A stretch of 64,000 nt of DNA from Curvibacter sp. CHRR-16 (GCF_018474005.1 NZ_JAHCSH010000004.1:248001-312000), one strand, 5' to 3'; counted from the first letter of the stretch, positions 1 to 8,289 are shown. The notes: generated by a model not told the origin, from the sequence alone. A program made the numbers and translations.

Positions 1-513
1 AGCGCTTTTCGTGCTGGCCCCGAGCGCATGCGCAACATGGCCAAACTGGGATTTTTGTATGCAGGCTGCTTGCTTGTGGCGATGCTGCTTTCCAGCATCA
101 TCGACGGGGGTACCTTTGCCAAACTCTATCTGCATGGCGGCGACATCAGCCCTGAAGCAGTAGCCCGCCCGGAATTCATGTGGGCTGGCCTAGTGGCCTT
201 GGGGCTGTATTTCGTGCTGTCGGCGGTTTTTTGGCACGCCCCCGCACTGGTGTACTGGCACAACCTGTCCCCCATCAAGAGCTTGGTATTTAGCTTCATG
301 GGTTGCTGGCACAACTGGCGTGCTTATTTGGTGTACGCACTGTGCTGGGCGGGTTTGAGCATGGGTGTGACGCTCACAGTGGCCACGCTGACGTCCTTGA
401 CAGGCAATGACCAAATCGTCATCACCGCCTTGGTGCCAACCACCTTGCTGCTGGCGAGCATGTATTTCTGCTCGTTCTACACCACGTTTGTAGAAACCTT
501 TGACCCAAGCTAA
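1..513 (+). CDS. BPSS1780-type integral membrane protein (5' truncated)
   Basis: The frame is open from the first base of the window, so the start lies upstream and only the C-terminal part (about 170 residues) is visible. It has three or four hydrophobic segments and the fragment APALVYWHNLSPIKSLVFSF followed by a CWHNWRAYLVY stretch. From memory these resemble the C-terminal half of the BPSS1780 family of beta-proteobacterial membrane proteins, whose function is unknown. The first ATG inside the window (28) is unlikely to be the true start, because the codons before it continue in frame. It converges on fabR. A short GC-rich inverted repeat (CCTAG-GGAC-CTAGG, 540-553) lies between the two genes but has no T tract. 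Confidence 0.7.
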   Translation, partial: SAFRAGPERMRNMAKLGFLYAGCLLVAMLLSSIIDGGTFAKLYLHGGDISPEAVARPEFMWAGLVALGLYFVLSAVFWHAPALVYWHNLSPIKSLVFSFMGCWHNWRAYLVYALCWAGLSMGVTLTVATLTSLTGNDQIVITALVPTTLLLASMYFCSFYTTFVETFDPS

Positions 514-556
514 AGAGCGCTTGTTTGTGCAAGCCAAGGCCTAGGGACCTAGGGGC

Positions 557-1258
557 CTAGATCTTGGCGGAGCGCTCCTCACTGGCAGGCTCATTGTCGT
601 CGGGGTCACCACCATCGACCAAGTGCTGGGCCCCAACCAAAATCATGCGCACCATCACCACCAGCTGCTCGGTGACACCGGGCCACTTATCACGTGGCAA
701 ATCCACTGTGCTGGCCCCCATGGCAAACACCAAGCGCGTGATGGCTTTGGCTGCCAAAGCCGGCTCATAGAGCGCGTTGTCACCCGCTAGCCGAATCAAG
801 TCCAGCCGCAATTCATCTTCAAAATAGTTCAACTGGCGATCCACCGCTTGCTTGAACGCATCAGACCCCACCATGCCCTCGCGCAGCAAGATGTGCAGCA
901 GCTTGTCATCGCTGCTGAGCTGCTGCATGAAAATTTCCAGCGAATTGCGCACCACGCTGCCATGGCCCCGCGCCCGCTGGCGCGCCGTACCAATGATTTG
1001 CCGCAGCGAGGCACCTGCCATGTCGATGAGTGCCACCGCCAGCTCATCCATATCGCGGAACTGGCGATAAAAACTGTTAGGCGCAATGCCCGCTTCGCGC
1101 GCCACTTCGCGCAGGCTCAGCGACGACACACTGCGGTGCGGCCCCAAGAGCGACAAGGCCGCAGCAATCACGTCTTCGCGCGAAATCACGGGCTTGCGCC
1201 CCACCCCATTGCTGGGGCTGCTGGCGGCGACATTCGGTGGGGTGGAAGAGGTATCCAT
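557..1258 (-). CDS. fabR: TetR-family regulator of unsaturated fatty acid synthesis (FabR/DesT-like)
   Basis: A 233-residue repressor with an N-terminal helix-turn-helix. The stretch SLREVAREAGIAPNSFYRQF, followed by a RDMDEL motif, is almost the same as the E. coli FabR recognition region. The next helix (MAGASLRQI) and a VVRNSLEIFMQQ segment also match FabR from memory. FabR and Pseudomonas DesT sense the saturated/unsaturated acyl-thioester balance and repress fatty acid synthase or desaturase genes. Here the gene is divergent from a reductase-desaturase operon across a 77-bp gap, the desT/desCB arrangement of Pseudomonas. The N-terminal 25 residues are polar and probably disordered. No clear ribosome-binding site supports the ATG at 1258. 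The family call is firm; the ligand is inferred. Confidence 0.82.
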   Translation of the reverse strand: MDTSSTPPNVAASSPSNGVGRKPVISREDVIAAALSLLGPHRSVSSLSLREVAREAGIAPNSFYRQFRDMDELAVALIDMAGASLRQIIGTARQRARGHGSVVRNSLEIFMQQLSSDDKLLHILLREGMVGSDAFKQAVDRQLNYFEDELRLDLIRLAGDNALYEPALAAKAITRLVFAMGASTVDLPRDKWPGVTEQLVVMVRMILVGAQHLVDGGDPDDNEPASEERSAKI

Positions 1259-1271
1259 GGTTTTAGTAAGG

Positions 1272-1312
1272 TTGACCCAATAATACCCAAAGAAATAAAA
1301 TACACTTGTGCA
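1272..1312 (+). promoter_or_regulatory. Desaturase operon promoter with candidate FabR-type operator
   Basis: TTGACC (1272-1277) and TAAAAT (1296-1301) are separated by 18 bases and form a good sigma-70 promoter pointing at the reductase gene. Directly downstream lies the imperfect palindrome TACACTTGTGCA (1301-1312), with symmetrical CAC-TT-GTG at its centre. This resembles the FabR/DesT core, which has CAC-GTG symmetry. It would cover the transcription start, a normal place for a TetR-type repressor. The leader to the ATG at 1336 would be only about 28 nt. Operator function is inferred. Confidence 0.55.
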
Positions 1313-1335
1313 TATATCTGTACTAATGCCTGTTC

Positions 1336-2469
1336 ATGAATTCTGTCAGTCTCTCCGCCAAGCCACGTCGCACCCGTCCATCATGGTGGATGCGCAAGGC
1401 CTTGCCGTGGCTACACGCCGCTGTTGACCCCTCCACCGCCGACTTCTGGCTGCAACGCATCAACCCCACTTGGAGTTGGCAGCGCAGTCTGGCCCGCATC
1501 GTTTCCATCAGCCACCCCGCGCAGGGCTATGTGTCAGTGGTGTTGCGACCCAACAAGCACTTTCGCGGCTTCAAAGCCGGGCAACACACCAACCTGAGTG
1601 CCATCATCCATGGTCGGCGCATCACACGCAGCTACAGCTTTACCCAGCCCCCCGGTGCCGATGGCCTATTGCACCTGACCGTGCGCCACGTAGAAGGCGG
1701 CGTGCTCAGCAGCCATCTGTGCCAACACGCCCGCGTGGGCGATGTGCTGGAACTCTCACGCCCCTTTGGCAACATGCGCTTGGCCGCTGATGCACAGCGC
1801 CACCTACTGCTGGCGGCGGGCAGCGGCATCACGCCACTGGCCGCCCTGCTGCGCGAGTGGGCCAAGCAGCCCGCATCGGCCCGCACTGCCCCACTGACGC
1901 TGGTGTATTGGGCCCGCACCCAAGCCGAGTTGTGCTTTGCCGCTGAATTCCAAGCCCTAGCGGCCAGCCAGCCGCTGTTCCAGTTCGTACCCGTGCTCAC
2001 CCACGAGGCCAACGGTCAAGCCTGCGCCGAGCACAACCAGCTCAGCCCCGAGTTACTGACCAGCTTGGGCGTGAACACAGAAGACGCCGATGTGCGCACC
2101 TGCGGCCCTTCAGGCTTTGTGCAGGCCGTGCACAGCGTGTGCAGCAAGACCCGCAGCGTGGAGGCTGAAGGCTTTACGCCCCCGGTAGTGCAAGCCGATG
2201 CCCAAGGCCCGGCCAGTGTGCAAGTGGAACTGCGCCGCAGCCGCAAAAAGCTGGAACTGTCCACCAACCTGTCTCTGCTGGAAGCGCTGGAGCAGGCAGG
2301 CCTGCAGCCCAAACACGGTTGCCGCATGGGGGTATGCCACACCTGTGTGTGTGTGCGCCACGACGGCACCACCCAGAACCTGCACGACGGCAGCTTGGAT
2401 GCCGAAATGGGCCGCGAAGTGCGCCTGTGCGTAAGCCGTGCCCGCACCGACCTGACATTGGATTTGTGA
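1336..2469 (+). CDS. Ferredoxin reductase-type electron donor for the desaturase (DesC-like)
   Basis: A 377-residue flavoprotein expected to pass electrons from NAD(P)H through FAD and a [2Fe-2S] cluster to the desaturase encoded next. The FAD-binding barrel carries the signature RSYSFTQ (residues 98-104). The nucleotide-binding lobe begins with AAGSGITPL (160-168) and ends with CGPSGFV (256-262). A plant-type ferredoxin domain closes the protein, with Cys329, Cys334, Cys337 and Cys365 placed as cluster ligands. The first 50 residues are a basic extension. The next gene starts 13 bases after the stop, so the two are surely cotranscribed. In Pseudomonas aeruginosa the equivalent pair is desC-desB under DesT. 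Start choice is not helped by any obvious ribosome-binding site. Confidence 0.85.
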   Translation: MNSVSLSAKPRRTRPSWWMRKALPWLHAAVDPSTADFWLQRINPTWSWQRSLARIVSISHPAQGYVSVVLRPNKHFRGFKAGQHTNLSAIIHGRRITRSYSFTQPPGADGLLHLTVRHVEGGVLSSHLCQHARVGDVLELSRPFGNMRLAADAQRHLLLAAGSGITPLAALLREWAKQPASARTAPLTLVYWARTQAELCFAAEFQALAASQPLFQFVPVLTHEANGQACAEHNQLSPELLTSLGVNTEDADVRTCGPSGFVQAVHSVCSKTRSVEAEGFTPPVVQADAQGPASVQVELRRSRKKLELSTNLSLLEALEQAGLQPKHGCRMGVCHTCVCVRHDGTTQNLHDGSLDAEMGREVRLCVSRARTDLTLDL

Positions 2470-2482
2470 GAGAACAAGCGAT

Positions 2483-3601
2483 ATGAGCCGCATGCGAAAA
2501 ATTACCCCCCTGACCCTGCCTGATGAGCAACTGGAACGCTTTGGTGCCGAACTAGACACCCTGCGCCAAACCACCCAAGCCAAGCTGGGCGAAGTTGACG
2601 CGCGCTACATCCGCCGTATTTTTGCCACCGTGCGTTACACCGAACTGGCTGGCCGCTTGGCACTGATGGTGTGCTTCTTCCTGCCCGCCGCTTGGGTCTG
2701 GCCCGTGGGCATAGCGGGCACGCTGGTGCTGGCTTTGTCCAAAATTTTGGACAACATGGAACTGGGCCACAACGTCATCCACGGCCAATACGACTGGATG
2801 GGCGACCCCTACCTGAACAGCCAAGCGTTCGAGTGGGACATCGTCGGCACTTCGGACAACTGGCGCAAAACCCACAACTTCCGCCACCACACGTACACCA
2901 ACATCCATGGTCTGGACGATGACTTGGGCTACGGCGTACTGCGCCTGTTCCCCGAGCAGAAGTGGCACCCCGCCATGCTGCTGCAGCCGCTGTACGCGCT
3001 GATCTTCGCGCTGCTGTTCCAGTGGGGCGTGGCGATTCAAGACATGCGCTTGGGCCGCATTTTCAAGGGCCGCACCACATGGCGTGCTGTAGCCAAACAG
3101 CAGCGCGCCGCAGGGCTGAAAGTGCGCCGCCAGTTGATCAAAGACTATGTGGTGTTCCCGCTGCTGGCAGGCCCCGGTTTTCTGGCTGTGATGCTGGGCA
3201 ACTTGGTGGCCAACGGCCTGCGCAATTTGTGGACCTACACCGTCATCTTCTGCGGCCACTTCACCACCGATGTGGTGACCTACCCCAAGAGCGTGCTCAA
3301 GACGGAAACCAAGGCCAGCTGGTATTTGCGCCAGATTCAAAGCTCTAGCAACCTATCCGGCGGGCGCGTGCTGCACATCCTCACAGGCAACCTGAGCCAC
3401 CAGATCGAGCACCACCTGTTCCCCGATATTCCGGCCAACCGCTACGCCAGCATAGCCCCCGTGGTGCGCGACATTTGCCGCCGCTACGGCATCCACTACA
3501 ACACGGGTTCTATGGTGCGCCAGTTTGGGCAAGTGCTGTGGCGCATCCTGCGCTACTCCTTCCCCAGCCGCGTGCCCAAGCAGCGTGTGGCGACGGCTTG
3601 A
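2483..3601 (+). CDS. Membrane fatty acid (acyl-lipid/acyl-CoA) desaturase
   Basis: A 372-residue integral membrane desaturase that puts a double bond into acyl chains and so sets membrane fluidity. All three histidine boxes of the di-iron site are intact: HNVIH (residues 96-100), HNFRHH (131-136) and HQIEHH (306-311). Hydrophobic pairs near residues 57-85 and 165-185, and around 222-262, fit the usual two-hairpin topology. The linear order of boxes fits the FADS superfamily. The preceding gene supplies the reductase, and the divergent FabR-like repressor probably controls both. Regiospecificity (delta-9 by analogy with DesB) cannot be read from the sequence. Confidence 0.9.
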   Translation: MSRMRKITPLTLPDEQLERFGAELDTLRQTTQAKLGEVDARYIRRIFATVRYTELAGRLALMVCFFLPAAWVWPVGIAGTLVLALSKILDNMELGHNVIHGQYDWMGDPYLNSQAFEWDIVGTSDNWRKTHNFRHHTYTNIHGLDDDLGYGVLRLFPEQKWHPAMLLQPLYALIFALLFQWGVAIQDMRLGRIFKGRTTWRAVAKQQRAAGLKVRRQLIKDYVVFPLLAGPGFLAVMLGNLVANGLRNLWTYTVIFCGHFTTDVVTYPKSVLKTETKASWYLRQIQSSSNLSGGRVLHILTGNLSHQIEHHLFPDIPANRYASIAPVVRDICRRYGIHYNTGSMVRQFGQVLWRILRYSFPSRVPKQRVATA

Positions 3602-3612
3602 GCGCAGCCAAT

Positions 3613-3641
3613 AAAAAAGGGAGCCATCGGCTCCCTTTTTT
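3613..3641. terminator. Bidirectional rho-independent terminator
   Basis: The arms GGGAGCC (3619-3625) and GGCTCCC (3629-3635) form a 7-bp stem with an ATC loop. Six A bases precede it and six T bases follow it. It therefore works in both directions, ending the desaturase operon on the plus strand and the convergent phoX gene on the minus strand. Confidence 0.92.
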
Positions 3642-3654
3642 GCTTGCTGGGGTA

Positions 3655-5628
3655 TCAGCCCAACTTCACGGCGCTGGGCTTGGCAGTGATGTAGCCCACT
3701 GCTGCGCCAAAGCGGTCTTTGTAGTTGGCGCGTACCAGCGGGTCGAGCTGGGCCTTCACCTTGTCGTGCAGCTTGGGCAGCCAGTCGCCCACGTGCTGGA
3801 AGTTGCTGGTGATGTACATCCAGCCGTTCAGGTCATCCACTACGCCCAGGCCAGTGGACTCGGCACCCACGGGCATGCTGGCCACGCGGCTAAGCTTGCC
3901 CGTGTCTACGTTGTAGGCCCACAGGCAGTTGTTGACGTGCTGGCTGCTGTCTTCGCCGATGAACAGGGTGCGCAGCTTTTCGGAGAACTTCAGGTTGTCG
4001 GGGTTGGCCACCATGTCGGGGTTGGCCAAGTTGCCCAGTTCGTCTTGGGCAATGTCTTCACCACGGAACAGCACGTTGCTGTACGCAGGCACCCACTCGC
4101 TGTTGATGGCAGCGCCGCTGGTGTCTTTTTGGCCGCCAGCCAGTTGGTGCTTGAGCACGCCACCGGCAATGAGCGGTTTGGCAAACGCGATGCGGCTTTG
4201 CTCATTCCAGCCTTTGCCGCCCTTGACCATGGAGTCCTGCATGTTTTGCAGTGCGGAGTAAGCCACTTTGTCTTTGATGTTGAGCGTGGTGCCTTCCATC
4301 TTGGTAAAGCCCATGCTGCCACCCTTGAGGTAGGCGTAGCGGTGGGTTTCCAAGAAAGCGGCGGCCTTTTCCATGCCGGGCTTGACCTTGACCCAGTTGG
4401 CCACACCGCCGTAAAAGACCTTGGTGAAGCTGGCGTCCATGGGGTCGGTCTTGCGCACGTCCATGATGTCGCTGGGCTTGAGCGTGTTGGCCATCTTCTC
4501 GATCTCGTCGCTGGTGGCGTGGCCCAGCTTGATCCAGCTGAGCAACAGGCTCTCGCCCTTGGGGTCTGGGGCGGTGAAGTCGGTTTCCAGCTTGGCCACG
4601 TACAGGGTGCCAGAGGAGAGGGTTTTCTCTTTGTCGGCCACGAACATGAAGAAGCCGCCGTTGGTCGCATCGTCACCCATGATGGCGGTGCGGTTGTCGG
4701 GCATCACCTGAATCAGCTCGTGCGAAATACGGCCCATGCAGTAGTGCTTGACCAAGGTGCCTGTGCCGTCAGGGTTAACCGTCACTTCGGGCAAGTGGCC
4801 GTAGTGGTAGGGGTTGGCAATGGATTCGTCGCCAAACACGTTCTTGCTGTAGGCCTTGAAGTGCTTGGTGTCAGCAATGAACTGGGCATCGGGCTCGTAC
4901 TCTTCGCTGGACAGGTGGGTGCCCCATGGCGACAGGCTGGAGCCGCAGGTGATCCACAGACCGTTGGCTTGCGAGGTGTCCACGTTGTGGTACTTCACCA
5001 GCGTCAGCTTGCCGGTGGCGGGGTCTTGGTCCAATGTCAGCACGGCGATGGGCGATGGCAGGCGGCCATACATGTCTTCACCCGCTTGGTTGGTGTTGGT
5101 GTACTCAAACTGCACCACGGCAAACACGGCGTTGCCCTTCACACCGGGCACCTTGGCGGTTTGGCCTGCGGGCAGCTTCAAGAGGGATGTGCCATCGGGA
5201 CAGTCCGAGAAGAAATGGCGCTCTTTGCCGGGAACCGACTTGTCAAAAATAGGGCGGCCCAGAATATCCACATAGCCACCGGCCAGCACAGTGCCGCCCT
5301 TGCCATCGGGCACCAAATCGCCCGTGATGAAGAAAGGCTCGTGCGAGAGCTGGTAGCTGCGCTTGCTGCCGTCTTGCAGCATCACATCCAGCGTGGAACC
5401 CACGGTCACGGTGGTCATGGCTGCAGGGTTGCTCAGGTTGGGCATGGGGAAAGTGCTGAAGCTGGCCGATGCAAACGGCGCATTGGACGCAGCACCGCCT
5501 GTGGTGGCACAGCCGCTCAAACAACTTCCAGCAAATACACCACCCGCCAAAGGCAGCATCGGTGCTGAAGCAAAAATCTGCAGCACCTTGCGGCGCGAGG
5601 TGACAGGGGTGCTGGTGGAATGTGTCAT
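3655..5628 (-). CDS. phoX: PhoX-family alkaline phosphatase, Tat-exported lipoprotein (divergent paralogue)
   Basis: About 657 residues of the PhoX/DUF839 family, metal-dependent phosphatases that release phosphate from organic phosphoesters outside the cytoplasm. The N-terminus has a twin-arginine signal (SRRKVLQ) and a lipobox (LSGC), so it should be a Tat-exported lipoprotein. Family hallmarks visible are TCGSSLSPWGTHLSSEE, GRISHEL and MGDDATNGGFF. They are more divergent than in the neighbouring paralogue, so substrate preference may differ. A GTG at 5634 is also in frame, but the AGGAG at 5638-5642 sits 9 bases from the ATG at 5628, which I prefer. A Pho-type promoter lies just upstream. 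Phosphatase activity is a family inference. Confidence 0.82.
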   Translation of the reverse strand: MTHSTSTPVTSRRKVLQIFASAPMLPLAGGVFAGSCLSGCATTGGAASNAPFASASFSTFPMPNLSNPAAMTTVTVGSTLDVMLQDGSKRSYQLSHEPFFITGDLVPDGKGGTVLAGGYVDILGRPIFDKSVPGKERHFFSDCPDGTSLLKLPAGQTAKVPGVKGNAVFAVVQFEYTNTNQAGEDMYGRLPSPIAVLTLDQDPATGKLTLVKYHNVDTSQANGLWITCGSSLSPWGTHLSSEEYEPDAQFIADTKHFKAYSKNVFGDESIANPYHYGHLPEVTVNPDGTGTLVKHYCMGRISHELIQVMPDNRTAIMGDDATNGGFFMFVADKEKTLSSGTLYVAKLETDFTAPDPKGESLLLSWIKLGHATSDEIEKMANTLKPSDIMDVRKTDPMDASFTKVFYGGVANWVKVKPGMEKAAAFLETHRYAYLKGGSMGFTKMEGTTLNIKDKVAYSALQNMQDSMVKGGKGWNEQSRIAFAKPLIAGGVLKHQLAGGQKDTSGAAINSEWVPAYSNVLFRGEDIAQDELGNLANPDMVANPDNLKFSEKLRTLFIGEDSSQHVNNCLWAYNVDTGKLSRVASMPVGAESTGLGVVDDLNGWMYITSNFQHVGDWLPKLHDKVKAQLDPLVRANYKDRFGAAVGYITAKPSAVKLG

Positions 5629-5668
5629 ATTCACTTTCTCCTAAATTGCAGTCATGAAAGATGGCTGC

Positions 5669-5713
5669 ATGCTAGGCAGTGAATATGACAACTACATGTC
5701 TATTGCACGACAA
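5669..5713 (-). promoter_or_regulatory. Pho box array and -10 element upstream of the first phoX
   Basis: On the minus strand TTGTCGT, TAGACAT and TTGTCAT follow each other at an exact 11-base period (5713-5685). They match the PhoB half-site CTGTCAT in 5, 4 and 6 of 7 positions. A TAGCAT hexamer (5674-5669) begins 10 bases after the last half site, the usual place of the -10 element in PhoB-activated promoters, where the Pho box replaces the -35. The predicted leader to the ATG at 5628 is about 35 nt. PhoB binding is inferred from spacing and sequence. Confidence 0.65.
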
Positions 5714-5731
5714 GAAAAAATCAAACGGAAT

Positions 5732-7951
5732 TTAGCTGCCGATCACGCCACCATCTTTCTTGGTGATAACGATGGTGGCGGAGCGTGGACGTTTGCCCGC
5801 GCCATAACCGGCATTAGCAGGCCACTGGCTGGTGTATTTGGCAGGGTTACCAACTTCAGCCATAGGCGTGTTCTCCCCTGGGTGCTGAATGTTGATAAAC
5901 ATCGCCTTGCCATCTGGGGTTTCGCACAAACCGGTGATTTCGCAATCCACAGGCCCGACCAAAAAGCGCTTGAGAATATCGGGCGACTGTGATTTACCGA
6001 CATACGTATCCACGCGTTTTTCGCTGCCATCAGGGCGCTTGTAGCGCAGGGTTTTCTTGCTGCCATCGCCCACTTTGCCCGGGATACCCGCTAACAGCAT
6101 GCAGTTGGTCTTGTCGGTATAAGCGCTGTCATCCGTCTGAATCCAGCACACACCTGTTGCCGCACTGAAAGCCAAACCATCAGGAGCGGACATGTCGTTT
6201 TCGTCCGTCAGATTGGACAGGTTGACTGTGCTTTTGTCTGCATCAGCCTCGGCGGCAAACAGGTAAATGTCCCACTTGAATGCGGTGTCAGCAGGGTTGG
6301 CTTGGGCCACACGAATGATGTGACCATTGACGTTGCCTTTGCTTTCCTTGCCGTTTTTCATGTCACTGTACACGCGGGGGTTGGCGGCATCAGCCCCCAT
6401 GTCACCATCAACCGTACGGTTGCTATTGTTGGTGAGAGACATATAAAAGTCACCCGTGCGCGGGTTCACACCACCCCATTCAGGACGATCCATCTTCGTT
6501 GCGCTCACGGCATCAGCAGCCAGACGGGTGAATATGGCGATATCGGCATCTGATTTGAATTCAAAGTCAGGATTGGCTGCGACGATGGGGTTATTCATCG
6601 ACAGCTCAATCCATTGACCTGTTCCATCATCTTTGAAACTGGCTACATAGAGGGTGCCCTTGTCGAGGTATTTGTCACCCACTGCCAAGCGATTGCTGGC
6701 ATTAGCATCAGCGGGATTCCACTTGGCTGCAGACACAAACTTGTACATGTATTCACCACGGGAATCATCACCCATGTAGGCAACGATAGGCTGCCCGGCA
6801 ACTGGTTTGGCAAAGCTGACACTCTCGTGGGCAAAACGACCCAAGCCAGTGCGCTTGCGAACCAACTGGCTGCCATCGTAGGCATCCATCTCAACCACAT
6901 AGCCAAAGGTATTCATTTCATTGCGGTAGTCAGCACGGGAACTGGCCGCCACAGCGCCGTTGTTCCAGCGAACATATTTATCTTCGCTACCAGCACTTTC
7001 CCAGCCATGGCGACTGGCTGCACCTGCCGGACGACCATAACGTATCAGGGCAGCGACTTGCTTGTCTTTCTTGCCACGGCGTTCATCGTCTTTGGCATCG
7101 CGGTGGAAGTAACCAAACCAGTTTTCTTCACCAGAAACAAAGGTTCCCCATGGGGTTTTTCCTGTTCCGCAATTGTTCAAAGTGCCACGGGCACGCGTTG
7201 CATCAGGACTGAACTTGGTTATCAAGTACTCAGATCCTTTTGCGGGCCCTGAAATCATCACTTCTGTAGTCGGGGTGATGCGACGGTTATAGCGAGAGGC
7301 TTGCAAGTAGCTCCAGCCTCCTGCTGTGGCCTGTACCTCCACCACCGACAAACCATGGATGGACAACTCCTTGTCAACCTCTGCTGCAGGGCGTGGCAAT
7401 GTGCTGGTGCCACCATTGGCGTGGATGAAGAATGAACTGAGCTTTTGATCGGTAGTCGCTTCGTGATTCACAGCCAGCAAACCACGCTTTGTGCCATTGG
7501 CAGAGGGTTGGCCATTGGCATCCAAGCCAAAGTATTCCATCCCATCGTGGTGATCACCAGCGCGCCAGTCCCAATCGGTGTCCGTACCGTCGTTCTTAAA
7601 AGGTGTAACACCGGGCTTCAAGGGGTCGCCCAATGCATAAATAACCTGCACGTCATAGCCCGCGGGCACGATGACCTTGTCAGCCAAACTTTTGGGAACT
7701 GCGGCAAAACCCAAAGTGTCCAGTACGCCGCTCGCAGCGGCTGCGCCACCAGCACCAGCAGTGCTTGCCGTAGCACAACCAGACAGGGCACCAGCACCCA
7801 GCAAAGTCGTGGCGGCAGCCCCCATGCCTCCCAGCAGCAAGCCACGGCGCTTGAGCCGAGCGGACATGATCTGATCAATATGGGGGTTGTTGGTCTTATT
7901 CGAATCTTCGTTATTGAAAATATCGCGGGTAGAAGGAGTCTTGTCGGTCAT
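5732..7951 (-). CDS. phoX: PhoX-family alkaline phosphatase, Tat-exported lipoprotein
   Basis: A 739-residue PhoX phosphatase, the form closest to the characterised calcium/iron enzymes. A polar tail of about 33 residues precedes the twin-arginine stretch LKRRGLLLGG, a hydrophobic segment and the lipobox LSGC. The core motif CGTGKTPWGTFVSGEENW, then GRFAHES, MGDDSRGEYMYKF and WGGVNPRTGDFY, are textbook family signatures. The C-terminal part contains MSAPDGLAF and DCEITGLCETPDG. A GAGG lies about 8 bases before the ATG at 7951. By eye its codon use is richer in A/T than that of the adjacent paralogue, so the two are probably not a recent duplication. A Pho box lies upstream and no regulator is next to it. 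Confidence 0.92.
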   Translation of the reverse strand: MTDKTPSTRDIFNNEDSNKTNNPHIDQIMSARLKRRGLLLGGMGAAATTLLGAGALSGCATASTAGAGGAAAASGVLDTLGFAAVPKSLADKVIVPAGYDVQVIYALGDPLKPGVTPFKNDGTDTDWDWRAGDHHDGMEYFGLDANGQPSANGTKRGLLAVNHEATTDQKLSSFFIHANGGTSTLPRPAAEVDKELSIHGLSVVEVQATAGGWSYLQASRYNRRITPTTEVMISGPAKGSEYLITKFSPDATRARGTLNNCGTGKTPWGTFVSGEENWFGYFHRDAKDDERRGKKDKQVAALIRYGRPAGAASRHGWESAGSEDKYVRWNNGAVAASSRADYRNEMNTFGYVVEMDAYDGSQLVRKRTGLGRFAHESVSFAKPVAGQPIVAYMGDDSRGEYMYKFVSAAKWNPADANASNRLAVGDKYLDKGTLYVASFKDDGTGQWIELSMNNPIVAANPDFEFKSDADIAIFTRLAADAVSATKMDRPEWGGVNPRTGDFYMSLTNNSNRTVDGDMGADAANPRVYSDMKNGKESKGNVNGHIIRVAQANPADTAFKWDIYLFAAEADADKSTVNLSNLTDENDMSAPDGLAFSAATGVCWIQTDDSAYTDKTNCMLLAGIPGKVGDGSKKTLRYKRPDGSEKRVDTYVGKSQSPDILKRFLVGPVDCEITGLCETPDGKAMFINIQHPGENTPMAEVGNPAKYTSQWPANAGYGAGKRPRSATIVITKKDGGVIGS

Positions 7952-7985
7952 AGCCTTGCCTCAGATGAAAAAACCTGCGTAATCT

Positions 7986-8014
7986 GAGACAACCGTATTA
8001 CAGAAACATGACAC
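7986..8014 (-). promoter_or_regulatory. Pho box upstream of the second phoX
   Basis: On the minus strand GTGTCAT, CTGTAAT and TTGTCTC occur at an exact 11-base period, matching the PhoB half-site CTGTCAT in 6, 6 and 5 of 7 positions (5 only if C is not counted at the last place). The array ends 34 bases before the ATG at 7951. No convincing -10 hexamer is visible 10 bases downstream. The site fits phosphate-starvation control of this phosphatase. Confidence 0.68.
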
Positions 8015-8032
8015 AAACCCCTATGAAATTAA

Positions 8033-8218
8033 CGTAATTGGCACAAGAAGACCACGCGGCCACAAAAAATCATCCTCTACTCGGTGCCCGGCAAAGAAGG
8101 CTTGTACCGCAAGCTGGGGTTTGGACAACTGCGCACTGGCATGGCGATTTTTCAGGATGCGCAGGCAGCGATTGCGGCGGGTATTTGGCAGCGGACTGAA
8201 GCCGTCTACTGGCGCTAA
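8033..8218 (+). pseudogene. Remnant of a GNAT acetyltransferase (C-terminal end only)
   Basis: This 384-base stretch between phoX and the toxin-antitoxin pair has no intact gene. It does contain an open frame with no start codon. The reading KIILYSVPGKEGLYRKLGF, followed by a GMAIFQD segment and a stop at 8216-8218, matches the last third of small GNAT acetyltransferases: the acetyl-CoA/beta-bulge end with the YxKLGF signature. The N-terminal two thirds are missing and a stop codon lies upstream at 8030-8032. It is best read as a 5'-deleted pseudogene. Coding-like composition is kept, so the loss may be recent. Confidence 0.7.
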
Positions 8219-8289
8219 ACGCACGCCCCTTGGCCCGGCCTGCATAGATAGGATAGACATTCGACTTTGGCATACTGGCTTGATCTCAC

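Noticed and set aside
540..553. CCTAG-GGAC-CTAGG as a terminator between the first gene and fabR
   Set aside because: The stem is only 5 bp and no T tract follows on either strand. Mentioned in the gene entry but not listed as a terminator.
3475..5568. A 697-codon open frame on the plus strand opposite the first phoX, rich in Val/Gly/His/Gln
   Set aside because: It is the mirror of a well-conserved PhoX gene in a G/C-biased genome. It has no recognisable domain and no ribosome-binding site, and its composition is typical of an antisense frame.
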